A DNA stretch of 64,000 nucleotides from JASHSH01 sp036490215 (GTDB lineage Bacteria > Pseudomonadota > Alphaproteobacteria > Rhodospirillales > Magnetospirillaceae): positions 60,053 through 124,052 of the forward strand of contig DASXEH010000055.1 in assembly GCA_036490215.1 (NCBI GenBank). The letters run 5' to 3'. Below are positions 42,973 to 52,697 of the stretch, in pieces. Each line of letters opens with the position of its first letter. The first letter of the stretch is position 1. Under the pieces are notes generated by a model, which worked only from the letters and a program-made list of their open reading frames with translations, searched no databases and had not been told where the DNA came from. Position numbers and translations under genes: made by a program.

Positions 42973-44793
42973 ATGCTTCTCTTCGCCATTTCCTATCTGG
43001 GCGGCGTTCTGACGATCCTCAGCCCTTGCATCCTGCCGGTGCTGCCGTTCGTTTTTGCCCGCGCCGACAAGCCCTTCATCAAGAGTGGCCTTCCGTTGTT
43101 GCTTGGCATGGCGGCGACTTTCGCCCTGGTCGCGTCGATCGCGACTTTGGGTGGCAGTTGGGTGGTGCAGGCCAACGAATATGGGCGTTATGTCGCCATC
43201 GTGTTGTTGGCGATCTTTGGCATCACCCTCCTCTTGCCTCAGATTGCGGATCGTCTGACGCGCCCGCTGGTTGCGCTCGGTGACCGGCTGTCGCAATCGA
43301 CAGGGCAGGAGCCGTCGGCCGTTTCGTCATTCGTCCTCGGCATAGCGACCGGTTTGCTCTGGGCGCCCTGCGCCGGTCCTATCCTCGGCTTGCTGCTCAC
43401 GGGCGCAGCCCTTCAAGGCGCGAATGTTCATACGTCGCTCCTGCTGCTGGCTTATGCCGCCGGCGCAGCCACGTCTTTGGCGGTGGCGTTGCTGATCGGC
43501 GGGCGCGTTTTCACAGCGATGAAGCGCTCGCTGGGTGCGGGTGAATGGATTCGCAGAGGGCTGGGTGTTGCCGTTCTTTGCGGCGTCGTCATCATCGCAT
43601 TGGGTTTGGATACCGGGTTCCTGACTCAGGTGTCGCTGGCCAGCACAACCGGCCTTGAACAATCCTTGGTGAACACCGTCAAAGCGCCGCCGCAGCAAAG
43701 CATGGCCGCGGCAGAGCCCGCACAACCCACGCCGCCCGCCGCCGCTTCTGTCGCCCCTGATGCGACGGCAGCGGCGGCCACATCTGCGCCAGCGGAGCCG
43801 AAGGCGGCTGCCGCCGAACCACCTCTGCCAGTCGAAGGGCAGATGCCGGCGTTGACGGGTGCGGTCGAGTGGATCAATTCGCCGCCGCTGACCAAAGAAG
43901 GGCTGCGCGGCAAGGTCGTGCTCGTCGACTTCTGGACCTATTCCTGCATCAACTGCCTTCGCGCGCTCCCCTATATCCGCGCTTGGGCCGAGAAGTATAA
44001 GGATCAAGGATTAGTGGTGATCGGCGTCCACGCGCCAGAGTTCGCCTTCGAACGGAAGCTCGCGAACGTCCATAAAGCCGTCGATGATTTGAAGATCGGC
44101 TACCCTGTGGCGGTGGACAACGACTATGCCATCTGGCGCGCTTTCAATAACGAGTACTGGCCTGCACACTACTTCTTCGACGCGCAAGGCCGGCAGCGTC
44201 ATCACCATTTCGGTGAAGGCAATTACGACGAATCGGAACATGTGATTCAGCGGCTGCTGGCCGAGGCCGGCAACACCAACGTGTCGAGTGGTGTTGTGCA
44301 AGTTGATGCGCAGGGTGCACAAGCGGCTGCCGACAAGTCCGATGTGAAATCGCCAGAAACTTATATCGGCTTCGATCGCGCCGACAATTTCATCTCGCCT
44401 GGCGGTTTCGCCGAGAACAAGCGTCATATTTATGCTGCCGGTAAGCAGCCGAAACTGAACGATTGGTCGCTAACCGGCGATTGGACGGTCAGCGAGGAAC
44501 AGGCCGCGCTCGATAAACAGAATGGCGGCATTGTCTTCCGCTTCCATGCCCGTGATCTTCACCTCGTGCTGGGGCCGGGAGTCGACAAGAAGCCTGTCAG
44601 ATTCCGCATCATGATCGATGGCGCGTCGCCGGGCGCCAATCATGGTATGGACGTGGATGCATCGGGGCGGGGCACTGTGACGGAAGAACGGCTCTATCAG
44701 CTTGTCCGGCAGGATGGGCCGGTCGAGGATCGGACCTTCGAGATCCAATTCCTCGATCCCGGCGTTCACGCCTACTCGTTCACCTTCGGCTGA
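42973..44793 (+). CDS. dipZ: DipZ-like thiol reductase: CcdA, thioredoxin and C-terminal domain
   Basis: The 606-residue protein has a CcdA-type membrane part (about 1-215) with the electron-carrying cysteines in LSPCILPVLPF and WAPCAGPILG. An Ala/Pro-rich linker (about 237-285) leads to a thioredoxin/TlpA-like domain with the redox pair YSCINC, then a C-terminal beta-rich domain (about 455-606). This is the DipZ architecture. It would move electrons from cytoplasmic thioredoxin to periplasmic partners. The MsrB gene directly upstream is the likeliest partner. Confidence 0.9.
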   Translation: MLLFAISYLGGVLTILSPCILPVLPFVFARADKPFIKSGLPLLLGMAATFALVASIATLGGSWVVQANEYGRYVAIVLLAIFGITLLLPQIADRLTRPLVALGDRLSQSTGQEPSAVSSFVLGIATGLLWAPCAGPILGLLLTGAALQGANVHTSLLLLAYAAGAATSLAVALLIGGRVFTAMKRSLGAGEWIRRGLGVAVLCGVVIIALGLDTGFLTQVSLASTTGLEQSLVNTVKAPPQQSMAAAEPAQPTPPAAASVAPDATAAAATSAPAEPKAAAAEPPLPVEGQMPALTGAVEWINSPPLTKEGLRGKVVLVDFWTYSCINCLRALPYIRAWAEKYKDQGLVVIGVHAPEFAFERKLANVHKAVDDLKIGYPVAVDNDYAIWRAFNNEYWPAHYFFDAQGRQRHHHFGEGNYDESEHVIQRLLAEAGNTNVSSGVVQVDAQGAQAAADKSDVKSPETYIGFDRADNFISPGGFAENKRHIYAAGKQPKLNDWSLTGDWTVSEEQAALDKQNGGIVFRFHARDLHLVLGPGVDKKPVRFRIMIDGASPGANHGMDVDASGRGTVTEERLYQLVRQDGPVEDRTFEIQFLDPGVHAYSFTFG

Positions 44794-44796
44794 GTC

Positions 44797-45666
44797 CTAA
44801 GACGCCTTCTTGCCTTCGGCATCCAGGGTAGCGAATTCGCTATCCGTGAGCGTGATGGCGGCTGCGGCGGTGTTCTCTTCGAGATGGGCGACGCTACCAG
44901 TGCCCGGAATGGGCAGCATTACTTTCGAACGCTTCAGCGTCCAGGCCAGTGCGATTTGTCCCGGTGTCGCCTTGTGGTTCGTGGCGATCTTTTCGAGCGC
45001 GGTGCCCGGTTTTGTCAGTGCGCCGAAGGCCAGAGGTGCCCACGGGATGAAGCCGATATTGTGCGTCTCGCAGTAGTCGAGCACCGCCTCGTTTTTGCGG
45101 TCCACCAGATTGTATTGGTTCTGCACCGTGACAACCGGGAAATACTTTTGCGCCGCTTCGATCTCGTCGACATTGACCTCGCTCAGGCCGACATGGCGGA
45201 TCAGTCCGTCCTTGCGCATGGCGGCGATGGCATCGAATTGCTCATCACGCGGCACTTTGGCATCGATGCGGTGAAGCTGCCATAGGTCGATGCGCTCGAC
45301 GCCCAAGCGCCGCAAGCTCATCATCACGCATTGCCGCAGATATTCCGGACGGCCGACCGGCAGCCAGATGTTCGGCCCATGCCGGGTCAGGCCGCCCTTG
45401 GTGGCGATCAGCAGGCCCTTGAAAGGATGAAGGGCCTCTTTGATCAAATCCTCACTGACGAAGGGGCCATAGCTGTCGGCGGTATCGATCAGGTTGATGC
45501 CGAGCTCGGGCACGCGCTTTAGGGTCGCGCGCGCCGCTTTAGGATCGGAAGGGTCGCCCCAAATGCCTGACCCAGTGATGCGCATCGCGCCAAAACCGAG
45601 CCGATTGACGGTGATATCGCCAATTCGGAATTGACCGGATGCTGTTGCCGATACGTTCGATGACAT
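44797..45666 (-). CDS. Aldo/keto reductase
   Basis: The 289-residue TIM-barrel oxidoreductase has the AKR tetrad: Asp and Tyr in [11 protein letters not shown], Lys in LLIATKGG and His in LWQLHRID. The NADPH-binding C-terminus includes [20 protein letters not shown]. It reduces carbonyls with NADPH. The ATG at 45666 follows GAAGAAGGGA. It is convergent with dipZ (3 bases apart) and not obviously part of the transporter module beyond it. Confidence 0.9.
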   Translation of the reverse strand: MSSNVSATASGQFRIGDITVNRLGFGAMRITGSGIWGDPSDPKAARATLKRVPELGINLIDTADSYGPFVSEDLIKEALHPFKGLLIATKGGLTRHGPNIWLPVGRPEYLRQCVMMSLRRLGVERIDLWQLHRIDAKVPRDEQFDAIAAMRKDGLIRHVGLSEVNVDEIEAAQKYFPVVTVQNQYNLVDRKNEAVLDYCETHNIGFIPWAPLAFGALTKPGTALEKIATNHKATPGQIALAWTLKRSKVMLPIPGTGSVAHLEENTAAAAITLTDSEFATLDAEGKKAS

Positions 45667-45810
45667 GAACTGTCCCTTCTTCACGCATTTGAGGTGTCAT
45701 CGAATTTTGGGTGGGCAGGGCCCGGATACCAGTACCGATATTGCGTGCAGGTCATGCCTGGCGCGCGCGGCGGCCTGAATTCCATGTTTTAGGCGTGTTT
45801 AACGGCTCCG

Positions 45811-47307
45811 TCAGTGCACGGCCGCATACATGATTTTTTCTTCAGTAGCCTGATCGGGCGTGAATTCCTCGACGATCCGGCCCCGTTGCGAGACGAGGAT
45901 GCGATCCGAGATGTTGAGAATCTCCGGTAGATAGGACGAAATCACGACCACGGCCAAGCCTTCATCAGCCAGGCGGTTGATCAGTTGGTGAATCTCGGCT
46001 ATGGCGCCGACGTCGACGCCGCGCGTCGGTTCGTCGAAGATGATCACTCTGGGCTTCTGCGCCAGCGACTTGGCGATCACCACTTTCTGCTGATTGCCGC
46101 CCGAGAGTTCAATCACCCGGGCATTGGCGTTGATCGCCCTGATATTGAGCCGCTTGGTCCATTCTTCGGCGAGCGAATACATGTCGCTCATACGGACGAT
46201 GAAGCCTTTCGATTGTCCCGAGCTCAATTCGTTCAGCTGGAGATTTTGGGCAATCGACATGGTCTCGAAAAAACCTTCGATCTTGCGATCCTCGGTCACG
46301 TAGCAGATCCCGTCCATCACTGCTTGGCGCGGCACGCGATAGCGGATCGATCGGCCGAACAGGCGCACCTCGCCGCCATGGAAGAAATCACGCTTGGCCA
46401 CGCCGGTAATGATCTTCGCCGTTTCGGTACGCCCTGATCCAATCAGGCCGAAGATGCCGGTGATCTGGCCGGCATAGATGGAGAACGAGTTGTTGCGCAC
46501 CAGCTTGCCCATCGACAGATTCTGGACGCTCAGCACGCGCTTGCCCGGCCGCCGGGCGCCGCCGCCTTCGTGACGGTGATAGAGTTGCTCCGATAGGTTG
46601 CGGCCGACCATCGCGCGGATGATCTTGTCGCGGTCGAAATTCGCAGTCGCATCGGTAATCACATGCTCGCCATCGCGCAGGATGGTGATCCGATCCGATA
46701 CCTCCAGCGCCTCTTCCAGCGCATGCGAAATAAAGACGATCGAGACGCCACGCTCCTTGAGACGTTGCATCAGCGAGAAGAAATGGTGCTTTTCTTCTGG
46801 CGTCAGCGAGGCAGTGGGCTCGTCAAAAATGATAACGCGCGCGTTATGGCGCACGGCGCGCGCGATTTCGACCATCTGCTTGCTGGCAGCGCCGAGCGTC
46901 GCCACCGTAGCCCATGGATCGACATTGAAATTCAGCGACTGCAGAAATTGCTGCGCGGCGATGTAGAGGCCGCGCAGGCGATTGAAGAATTTCTCATCGC
47001 CGAGATAGAGATTCTGCGCCACGGTCATCGACGGCACCAAGCTATTTTCCTGGAACACCATATTGATGCCGTCGCGCAGAGCTTCGGCGGGCTTTTGATA
47101 CTGCGCAGGCTTTCCGTCCACCAGCATCTCGCCGCTGGTCGGAGTAGTGACGCCGGCCATGATCTTGGTCAGGGTCGATTTGCCGGCACCGTTCTCGCCC
47201 AGCAGCGCGTGGATTTCTCCACGCTCCAGCACGAAACTGACGTTCTTTATCGCGGGCACGCCGCGATATTCCTTGGTGACGTTCCGCATCTCGATAAGAG
47301 CTGCCAT
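45811..47307 (-). CDS. Sugar-type ABC importer ATPase, left module
   Basis: The 498-residue double ATPase is of the RbsA/XylG class. The first half has Walker A GENGAGKST and signature-like LGAASKQMVEIARAV. The second half has a degenerate P-loop GLIGSGRTE and signature LSGGNQQKVVIAKSL with Walker B VIIFDEPTRGVD. The start at 47307 gives the normal N-terminus (MAALIEMRNVTKEYRGVPAI). The longer frame runs into the upstream gene. It is the last gene of the left module and the close paralogue of the ATPase at 54778-56274. Confidence 0.92.
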   Translation of the reverse strand: MAALIEMRNVTKEYRGVPAIKNVSFVLERGEIHALLGENGAGKSTLTKIMAGVTTPTSGEMLVDGKPAQYQKPAEALRDGINMVFQENSLVPSMTVAQNLYLGDEKFFNRLRGLYIAAQQFLQSLNFNVDPWATVATLGAASKQMVEIARAVRHNARVIIFDEPTASLTPEEKHHFFSLMQRLKERGVSIVFISHALEEALEVSDRITILRDGEHVITDATANFDRDKIIRAMVGRNLSEQLYHRHEGGGARRPGKRVLSVQNLSMGKLVRNNSFSIYAGQITGIFGLIGSGRTETAKIITGVAKRDFFHGGEVRLFGRSIRYRVPRQAVMDGICYVTEDRKIEGFFETMSIAQNLQLNELSSGQSKGFIVRMSDMYSLAEEWTKRLNIRAINANARVIELSGGNQQKVVIAKSLAQKPRVIIFDEPTRGVDVGAIAEIHQLINRLADEGLAVVVISSYLPEILNISDRILVSQRGRIVEEFTPDQATEEKIMYAAVH

Positions 47308-47317
47308 CGGTCTGCTC

Positions 47318-48406
47318 CTATACGCCGGCCGCCAGAGGAATCGACACGATCGCGTTGCCGCCTTTGCTGGTGGCCAACAGCCGGCCGCTGACTTCGACGC
47401 AGCTGGTGATGCCGTGGCGTCGCCCATCGGCGCGGCTGTGAAAACTGACCTGGGGCTCGAACGCGCCGTCGAGATTGACGACCAGGCCATATGACCGTGT
47501 CGGTGCCCAGGGTTTGAGAATGCCAAGCTGTTTGAGACCGCCGAGCTGCATCGGCTCCAGGAAGGACTGCGTTGCAGATAGCGAAGGGGCGATCCAGAAC
47601 TGCGGATCGATTTCCTGAATCATCTGGTCGCAGTAGTCGGGCTCGTGCAGTACGAATTCGAGGAGTTGGCTGCGCGGGGCGAAGACCGCGAGCCATGATC
47701 CGGCTCCATCGGCGGTCGGCGCCAGTCGCGCCGGATAGCCGGAAATGTCGCTGAGTTCGACCTTCGGCTTTCGATTCGGGTGAATGCGAATCAGTTGGTT
47801 GCGCCAGCTTTCCGACACGACCACGCCGCCATCACCGGCTGCGAGAAGACCATATGGATAGGCAAGGCGATCTGCGAAACAGGTCGCCTTGCCGTTCGTA
47901 AGGTCGACCTGCCAGACGGAACCGCTGGCATTGCGTTGCATCAGGTCGTGTTTCCATCGCTCTGGCGCGTTCTGCTGCGAGCCGAGGGCGACCAATAGCG
48001 TATTCTCATCGGTAAAGAGCAGGGCGGTGGGGCAAAGGACGGGGCGACCGCCGAGTTCGGTGATCACCTTTCCGTCGTGCTGGCCGCCACGCAGCTCGAG
48101 TCCGCGCCCTTCCAGACCAATGGCCATCGCGCCGCCAGGATGCAGGGCGAGCGCCGAAACTGGGCGGTCAAAGGCGGCAACGGATTCGGTGCCGGTGGCT
48201 TTCATCGCATAGACCGTCGAACCGGATGAAAACAGCAGCCGCGTTCCGTCATGCACCAAGTTGTCGGGCGCGGCGATCTCCAGAAGAACCGGTGCTTCCT
48301 CGATCGCCTGATTAGGACGCAAAGCGCCATCCATGGGCGGCACAGTCACTGCCGACGGACCACTCCCGCGCCAAGCATCGAAGGCGCGTTTGACAAGCGC
48401 GATCAT
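47318..48406 (-). CDS. Stand-alone beta-propeller protein of the left transporter module
   Basis: The 362-residue protein has no signal peptide and consists of repeated short strands such as LLFSSGSTVYAMKAT, GGVVVSESWRNQLIRIHP and GRLLATSKGGNAIVSIPL. These read as an SMP-30/strictosidine-synthase-like propeller. It overlaps the fusion-permease gene by 4 bases and has a paralogue at 56271-57311. Propellers of this type are often lactonases or esterases, but the metal-ligand residues cannot be assigned by eye, so a binding or regulatory role is possible. Confidence 0.7.
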   Translation of the reverse strand: MIALVKRAFDAWRGSGPSAVTVPPMDGALRPNQAIEEAPVLLEIAAPDNLVHDGTRLLFSSGSTVYAMKATGTESVAAFDRPVSALALHPGGAMAIGLEGRGLELRGGQHDGKVITELGGRPVLCPTALLFTDENTLLVALGSQQNAPERWKHDLMQRNASGSVWQVDLTNGKATCFADRLAYPYGLLAAGDGGVVVSESWRNQLIRIHPNRKPKVELSDISGYPARLAPTADGAGSWLAVFAPRSQLLEFVLHEPDYCDQMIQEIDPQFWIAPSLSATQSFLEPMQLGGLKQLGILKPWAPTRSYGLVVNLDGAFEPQVSFHSRADGRRHGITSCVEVSGRLLATSKGGNAIVSIPLAAGV

Positions 48407-50529
48407 GGCTTGGCGCCCCAATATGAACCCTGATTGGTGAAGTTCGGATCGGCGCCCGGAACTTTGTATTTGCCGACGCGATTGTTGACGATGCCGCCGA
48501 GATAGAGATAGCCCTTGTGCTCGTTGCACGAGGTCAGCATCGGGTGGTTGACACCGCGTTTGTCCCAGAGGCAATCGATCACTTGGCCGCTTTCGGTGAA
48601 CTTAATTACGGTGCCGGCATTCATTTGCGGGAACAGCCATTCGTCTTGGGCTACGCGCTGCACCATGCGACGGCGGAACCCGGGCTTGCGTAGGGCCAAA
48701 TCGAAAGCGGGTGTACGCAAGCCGACCAGCGCGACCCAGTAATTGCCGTCGGAAGAACGATTGATGTTGTCGGGATAGCCGGGCAGATCGGCGATGATGG
48801 TTTCGGTGGTGCCCTTCTTCTGCCCTTCGAGCCAAAAGCGTTCGATGGTGCAGCCCCAGGTGCTGGCATAGAAAATCGATTTGCCGTCATGGGCGACACA
48901 GATGCCGTTGGGAAATTTGATCTTCGGCAAGACCGTCTTGGTGGACTTGTCGCGTGGGTCGTAGCAGATGATGCGGCCGTTGCCGCGCGCTTCCAGCCCA
49001 TCGACCATCCATTCATAACTGTCGAAGCGGATGGTGGCTTCGCTGAAGAAGATGCGGCCATCCGGAGCGATGTCGAGGTCATCCGGCAGGCGCATGCGCG
49101 AATCATCGACAATCGAGAGCCAAGTGCGATTGGTCTCATCGGTCAGCTTGACGATCTTACGCGTGTCCTTGACGACCTTGTAGAGGCCCATGCCGGCGAC
49201 GCAGCACAGCAGGTTGCCGTCGCGGTCGAAGGCCATGCCCAGCGGCATGCCCCCGACATGGACATAGACCTCCCAGCGCTTATGGTCGGGGCCGAAATAG
49301 CGGATGATGTCGCCTTTCCGGCTGCCGAAGAACAGGTCGTCGTTGATGTCGAGGATCGGGTCCTCGGCGGCATCGATCTCGCCCAGGCCGATCAGTTCGA
49401 CATCATGCAGCTTGTCGTTGAGCGCATAGGATGAGCCGGAGCCTTCGGTGATGGACGGGCAGGGCGGCAGCTTGAAATAGGCCGGCGAGACATAGACCTT
49501 AGACAGAACCTTGTGCCGATTCTTCAGCCAGCGCACGTCTATCGCCACGGCAATCAGAAGTACGACACCTAACGCCAGTGACCCGGCGCCGCTCTTGAGG
49601 CCGAGGCTGATCAGCCCGTTATTGATGATCGTCACCGTCAGCGCGCCGAGTAGCGCCTTGACCACCGAGCCGCGACCACCGCCCAGGCTGTTGCCGCCCA
49701 GCACCGCTGCGGTCAGAGCGGTGACCTCGAGGCCGACGCCGGTATCGCCCCCTGCCGTACCGAGACGCGAGGCGTAGAAAACGCCGCCGGCGGCCGCGAG
49801 GATGCCGGACATGACATAGGTCATCGCCACGGTGCGTCGAACAGGAATGCCGGCATTGTGGGCTGACCGGCGCGAACCGCCGACGGCCAGGATATGCCAG
49901 CCGGGCCGCAACCGCGTCAGCAAAACATGGCCGACTGCCGCGATGACGATGGCAACAATGAAAGGAATCGGGATTCCGTAGATATCACCGTCGCTAATGA
50001 AGTCCCAGACCTTCGACTGCGTGATCGGAACGACAACTTTGGTTGAATATTGGATCACGAGTGTGTCGTCGATGGCGCGGATGATGATCAGCGTGACCAA
50101 AGTGGTCAGAAAGGCTCGGAGTCGCAGATAGCCGACGAGAATCCCGTTGAGCAGGCCCACTGCTGCACCGGCCAGCAGCGCGCAGAGCACGGCAAGGCCG
50201 ATCGGCCAGCCCTGCCAATTAAAGAGCGCCAGGGTGATGAAATTGCTAAGCGCAAAAGTCGAGCCGACGCTGAGATCGATCCCGCCTGCCAGCATGACGA
50301 TGACCATGCCCAAGGTGACGAATATGATTTCGCCCAGCTCTCGTGCCATGTCGCCAAGGCCGCTGAGCAGAAAGAAATGGGGGTTGATGAACGCGAAGAA
50401 GGCGATGGCGATGATCAGGAAGGCAAAGGGGATCGCGTTATCGATCCAGGTCTTGGACAGAATCTCCCCGAGGATGTGGTCGGGAATCAGGCGGTGGCGC
50501 CATCGCGCATAAACCTCTGACGCCGACAT
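48403..50529 (-). CDS. ABC permease fused to strictosidine-synthase/SMP-30-like beta-propeller, left module
   Basis: Residues 1-330 of 708 are an RbsC-type permease with the family motif MLAGGIDLSVGSTFAL, the loop SRRSAHNAGIPVRRT and AAVLGGNSLGGGRGS. Residues about 380-708 form a beta-propeller like strictosidine synthase/APMAP (FPNGICVAHDGKSIFYAST, DLPGYPDNINRSSDGNYWVA). RbsC-type C-termini face the cytoplasm, so the propeller would act on the substrate as it enters. The gene follows a terminator hairpin after the binding-protein gene. A second, separate fusion with the same order at 57315-59444 shows the arrangement is genuine. Confidence 0.88.
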   Translation of the reverse strand: MSASEVYARWRHRLIPDHILGEILSKTWIDNAIPFAFLIIAIAFFAFINPHFFLLSGLGDMARELGEIIFVTLGMVIVMLAGGIDLSVGSTFALSNFITLALFNWQGWPIGLAVLCALLAGAAVGLLNGILVGYLRLRAFLTTLVTLIIIRAIDDTLVIQYSTKVVVPITQSKVWDFISDGDIYGIPIPFIVAIVIAAVGHVLLTRLRPGWHILAVGGSRRSAHNAGIPVRRTVAMTYVMSGILAAAGGVFYASRLGTAGGDTGVGLEVTALTAAVLGGNSLGGGRGSVVKALLGALTVTIINNGLISLGLKSGAGSLALGVVLLIAVAIDVRWLKNRHKVLSKVYVSPAYFKLPPCPSITEGSGSSYALNDKLHDVELIGLGEIDAAEDPILDINDDLFFGSRKGDIIRYFGPDHKRWEVYVHVGGMPLGMAFDRDGNLLCCVAGMGLYKVVKDTRKIVKLTDETNRTWLSIVDDSRMRLPDDLDIAPDGRIFFSEATIRFDSYEWMVDGLEARGNGRIICYDPRDKSTKTVLPKIKFPNGICVAHDGKSIFYASTWGCTIERFWLEGQKKGTTETIIADLPGYPDNINRSSDGNYWVALVGLRTPAFDLALRKPGFRRRMVQRVAQDEWLFPQMNAGTVIKFTESGQVIDCLWDKRGVNHPMLTSCNEHKGYLYLGGIVNNRVGKYKVPGADPNFTNQGSYWGAKP

Positions 50530-50554
50530 CCCAATGATCTCCCCCTGCAGAACG

Positions 50555-50591
50555 AAAAACCGGCGGCACGAACCCGAGGGCCGTGCCGCCG
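50555..50591 (-). terminator. Intrinsic terminator or attenuator between binding protein and fusion permease
   Basis: On the minus strand a 10-bp stem (CGGCGGCACG with CGTGCCGCCG, arms 50582-50591 and 50561-50570, 11-base loop) is followed by GTTTTT. It lies between the binding-protein stop and the fusion-permease start and would raise the binding-protein to membrane-protein ratio. Confidence 0.8.
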
Positions 50592-50607
50592 TTACGAAAA
50601 CTTTAGA

Positions 50608-51636
50608 TCAAGCTCCGTTGGCCTTGATATCCTCGATGGTCCAGCACGAGCCCGTGGACATCGTTTCCTTGGTGATGATCTTAAGCGAGCTGTAGACGCC
50701 GACAGGGTGAGAACCAGCCTTCTCGGAGTCTTGCAGCAGCGACACGACCGAACCCACTAGGTCACGGCCCTGGCCCTTGCCGTCATAGCTGACGTAAGCG
50801 CTGTAGCTGCCATTGGCGATGTAGTCGCAAGCCGCGGCCTGACGACCGCCGCCCGAGGTCACCAAATAGACCTTGCCGAGCAAGCCGGCTTCCTTGATCG
50901 CAGCGGCCGTACCGACATCCTGGCCGTCCCAGGTGCCCGGGATGCCGCAGAGATCGGGATGTTGCTTCAGGATCGTAAGAGCCACGTCATGCGCTTTGGT
51001 CGGGTCGTACTCGGCGGCCTGGGTGGCGACCACCTGCAGGTCGGGGTATTGCTTCAGCTTGTCGTTGATCGCCTGCGTGCCGACCATCTGGCCCGGGTTG
51101 GTGGGAATACCAGGGATCAAGGCGATCTTGCCGTTCTTGCCGGCAGCCTTGCCGCAAGCCTTCTCCATCAAATCCATTTCGGTGGCGGCAACGTCGTACC
51201 AGTCCGATCCGACATAGGCATCGCCGTGCGTCACCGATTCCATATTGATCTGGACGACCTTGGTGCCTTGATCGAGCGCCTTCTTAATCAGCTTGGCATA
51301 AGATTGGGGATCGAAGGGTTGGATGACCAGCACGTCCGGCTTCTGCGCCAGCAGTTGGCCGATCGCCTGCACGCCGGCCGATGCACTCCAGTTGGGGTCG
51401 TTGATCACCAGCTTGTAGCCCCACTTGTCGGCCGACTTCTGCATCGCCGCCGCCCAGCCCTGCGCCAGATCGAAGCCCATCGAAATCGGTACATAGGCGA
51501 CGGTTTTGCCCTTCAGCGCTTTTGCAGTCATGCCCCACTGGCCGTCATCGAAATGATCGGCATGAGCGGCCGTGATGGCCACCCCAACCATGGCGAGCGC
51601 CGTGGCGCCGGCCAGCACGTACTTTTTCAGACTCAT
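50608..51636 (-). CDS. Periplasmic sugar-type binding protein, left module
   Basis: The 342-residue protein has a Sec signal peptide (MSLKKYVLAGATALAMVGVA, cleaved near AHA) and a Peripla_BP_4-type mature sequence: KTVAYVPISMGFDLAQGWAA, PDVLVIQPFDPQSYAKLIKK, and IPGTWDGQDVGTAAAIKEAG. This class binds sugars, sugar acids, inositols or related molecules. It differs from the liv-type protein of region 1. Its paralogue is at 59505-60491. The ligand cannot be read from the sequence. Confidence 0.9.
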   Translation of the reverse strand: MSLKKYVLAGATALAMVGVAITAAHADHFDDGQWGMTAKALKGKTVAYVPISMGFDLAQGWAAAMQKSADKWGYKLVINDPNWSASAGVQAIGQLLAQKPDVLVIQPFDPQSYAKLIKKALDQGTKVVQINMESVTHGDAYVGSDWYDVAATEMDLMEKACGKAAGKNGKIALIPGIPTNPGQMVGTQAINDKLKQYPDLQVVATQAAEYDPTKAHDVALTILKQHPDLCGIPGTWDGQDVGTAAAIKEAGLLGKVYLVTSGGGRQAAACDYIANGSYSAYVSYDGKGQGRDLVGSVVSLLQDSEKAGSHPVGVYSSLKIITKETMSTGSCWTIEDIKANGA

Positions 51637-51688
51637 AGCTCTCCTCCGTGTGTAGACGCTTTTGGTTCAGGCTCTTCGGTGGGACGCG

Positions 51689-52687
51689 TCAAATATCCCC
51701 CTGTTGCGAAGTCTGTTCGTCGCGCGGGTTCAGAAGCGAATCCGTGACGATGGCGATGAGCAGGATCACGCTTTTGACGATATTCTGCAGCGTGTAGGGC
51801 ACGTCCAGGATGGTCATGCCGTTGAACAGCGTGCCGATCAGCAGAGTGCCGACGATGACATTGCGCACGCTGCCTTTGCCGCCGCTCAAGCCGACACCAC
51901 CGATCGCGACCACAAGGATCACGTCATAGACCAGTGTGGAATTGGCGACGCGCGTGTTCATCGAATTGACCAGCGTTGCGGTGATGATCCCGGCAAGGAA
52001 ACCGATCAACGATGAAATCAGATATTGCAGGACGATCATCGGGCGCACCGGAATGCCCGCGATGCGCGCTGCCAGCGGATTGTCGCCCATGCCGAAGATG
52101 AAACGTCCGGGCCGGGTAAAGCGTAGGAACAGGAATACAACGGCACAGAGCGCGATCAGCCATAGCACCGGACTCGGGATGCCGAGGACGCTGCCGCCAC
52201 CGAGCGCCTTGAACCATGGATCGGCATTCGGCAGGAAGATCACATCGCTGTTGACCAAGATCGAGTGCCCGAAGCCGTAGACAGCGGTGCCCATCGCCAG
52301 GGTCGCGAAGATTGCCGGAATCTCCACATAGGCAATCAGAACGCCATTCAGCAGCCCAATGGCCAGATTGAGGCCAAGTCCACAAAGAAGAGCAGCCGGC
52401 AAGGAGACATGCTGATTAGCTAGGTATAGGACCCAAGCGACCGAGATCGCCATGTTGGAGACGATCGACAGGTCGATGCCGCGCCCGAAAATAGTGAGCG
52501 CCATGCCGATGCTCAGCACGCCAAGGATCGATACGCTTTGGACCAGGGAAATGACATTGCCGGTGGTCAGGAAGCCCTGCAGCGTTGCCGAAAAGACGAC
52601 GAACATAACGACGGCAATCGAGAAGACGATCTTCTCTTGGCTGAATTGAGCGGATCGGAAAAAACGTCCGATGTCCTGGCCGTTCAT
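51689..52687 (-). CDS. Sugar-type ABC permease, left module
   Basis: The 332-residue RbsC-like permease has IFGRGIDLSIVSNMAISVAW, MGDNPLAARIAGIPVRPMIV and AIGGVGLSGGKGSVRNVIVG. With the permease half of the fusion protein it should form a heterodimeric channel. It is the first gene of the left module, and its upstream region carries three GATATC sites shared with the divergent regulator gene. Confidence 0.91.
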   Translation of the reverse strand: MNGQDIGRFFRSAQFSQEKIVFSIAVVMFVVFSATLQGFLTTGNVISLVQSVSILGVLSIGMALTIFGRGIDLSIVSNMAISVAWVLYLANQHVSLPAALLCGLGLNLAIGLLNGVLIAYVEIPAIFATLAMGTAVYGFGHSILVNSDVIFLPNADPWFKALGGGSVLGIPSPVLWLIALCAVVFLFLRFTRPGRFIFGMGDNPLAARIAGIPVRPMIVLQYLISSLIGFLAGIITATLVNSMNTRVANSTLVYDVILVVAIGGVGLSGGKGSVRNVIVGTLLIGTLFNGMTILDVPYTLQNIVKSVILLIAIVTDSLLNPRDEQTSQQGDI

Positions 52688-52697
52688 ACGACACCTC

